Positions 5,229-5,571 of a DNA stretch of 5,571 nt are shown piece after piece (position 1 is the first letter of the stretch; the number at the start of each line of letters is the position of its first letter). The DNA comes from an uncultured Desulfobacterales bacterium (GTDB lineage: Bacteria; Desulfobacterota; Desulfobacteria; Desulfobacterales; UBA11574). The stretch spans positions 1-5,571 of the forward strand of contig CALANC010000178.1 in assembly GCA_937925895.1 (NCBI GenBank), given 5' to 3'. Below the pieces are notes generated by a model. That model searched no databases and was not told the DNA's origin. It worked only from the letters and a program-made list of their open reading frames with translations. The position numbers were made by a program, and so were the translations under genes.

Positions 5229-5571
5229 TTATTTGCCCAGCATCCCCTTTTTTAGCTTGGCGTCGGCCGGTTTTTCGCCCAGCCAAATTGAAAATAGGGC
5301 CTTTTTAAAGGTGAGCCCTTTGACTGTCCCTTTGAGTTTGCCTTTCATGTAGACACTTGCTCCCTGATCCGGGATGTAAATGATGTCGTATATGTCATTC
5401 TTCTTGGCTTTCTCAGAGAAAAAACCGTTGAATTGGTCTATCTCGGTCTTGATGGGTGCTGTATTTCCATTGGTTGCATTGTTAAAACCTTCATTCCATC
5501 CATCAACAAGTTTTTTGCTGGAAACCCCGTCATAAATAAAGTGCATCCGGATGGCCATGGGATCGTCAGCG
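5229..5571 (-). CDS. Chalcone isomerase-like protein (5' part outside window)
   Basis: The last 113 residues of a - strand gene are visible, ending at TAA (5231-5229). The frame stays open to the right edge (ADDP before the first Met), so the methionine at 5558 is probably internal and the N-terminus lies beyond the window. The sequence has the pattern of the bacterial Chalcone_3 (chalcone isomerase-like) family: MAIRMHFIYDGVSSKKL, a WNEGFNNAT segment, an EIDQFNGFF helix, the IIYIPDQGASVYMKGK hairpin, and the terminal FKKALFSIWLGEKPAD with KKGMLGK. Family members usually have about 180-200 residues with an N-terminal signal peptide. A periplasmic or secreted location is therefore likely, but the signal region is not in view. 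Most bacterial members have no proven enzymatic activity and may bind fatty-acid-like ligands; no reaction is claimed here. It is convergent with leuA and has no evident role in amino acid synthesis. The family call is from remembered motifs. Confidence 0.8.
   Translation of the reverse strand, partial: ADDPMAIRMHFIYDGVSSKKLVDGWNEGFNNATNGNTAPIKTEIDQFNGFFSEKAKKNDIYDIIYIPDQGASVYMKGKLKGTVKGLTFKKALFSIWLGEKPADAKLKKGMLGK

Noticed and set aside
1..5571. CRISPR arrays, tRNA/rRNA genes, insertion sequences, phage attachment sites
   Set aside because: No direct repeat series, RNA gene signature or transposase-like reading frame was seen on either strand.

Overview
The window carries the 3' part of a branched-chain amino acid biosynthesis cluster on the + strand, in the order ilvB (last 27 codons only), ilvN, ilvC, cimA, leuA. 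A convergent - strand gene for a chalcone isomerase-like protein follows and runs off the right edge. All five + strand genes are intact apart from the truncated ilvB, and no frameshifts were seen. The identifications rest on family motifs read by eye.

The gene set points to a Gram-negative, deltaproteobacterial (Desulfobacterota-like) organism. The reasons are the CimA-type citramalate synthase sitting between ilvC and leuA, the unusual KARI with a GYGVQGPG nucleotide-binding loop, and the Chalcone_3-type protein nearby. This is an inference from gene content, not a database match. Base composition looks moderate and even across the genes, and nothing suggests recent transfer.

Layout: 1-84 is the ilvB C-terminus; 135-620 ilvN; 690-1736 ilvC, with a GTG start fixed by a strong Shine-Dalgarno; 1752-3350 cimA, 15 bases after ilvC; 3351-3526 a 176-base spacer with a perfect 10-bp inverted repeat and a possible second in-frame leuA start; 3527-5065 leuA; 5066-5228 an AT-rich convergent spacer with three perfect palindromes; 5229-5571 the chalcone isomerase-like gene (-).

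How the genes work together: IlvB/IlvN (acetohydroxyacid synthase) condense pyruvate with pyruvate or with 2-oxobutyrate. IlvC isomerises and reduces the products toward valine and isoleucine. CimA makes (R)-citramalate from pyruvate and acetyl-CoA, a threonine-independent route to the 2-oxobutyrate that IlvBN needs for isoleucine. LeuA draws 2-oxoisovalerate from the valine branch into leucine synthesis. The isomerase and dehydrogenase (LeuCD, LeuB) that would serve both the CimA and LeuA branches, and the dehydratase IlvD, are not in this window. The promoter of the cluster lies upstream of the window.

No wholly new system is evident. The most interesting points are the fungal/mitochondrial-like KARI and the leuA leader region.
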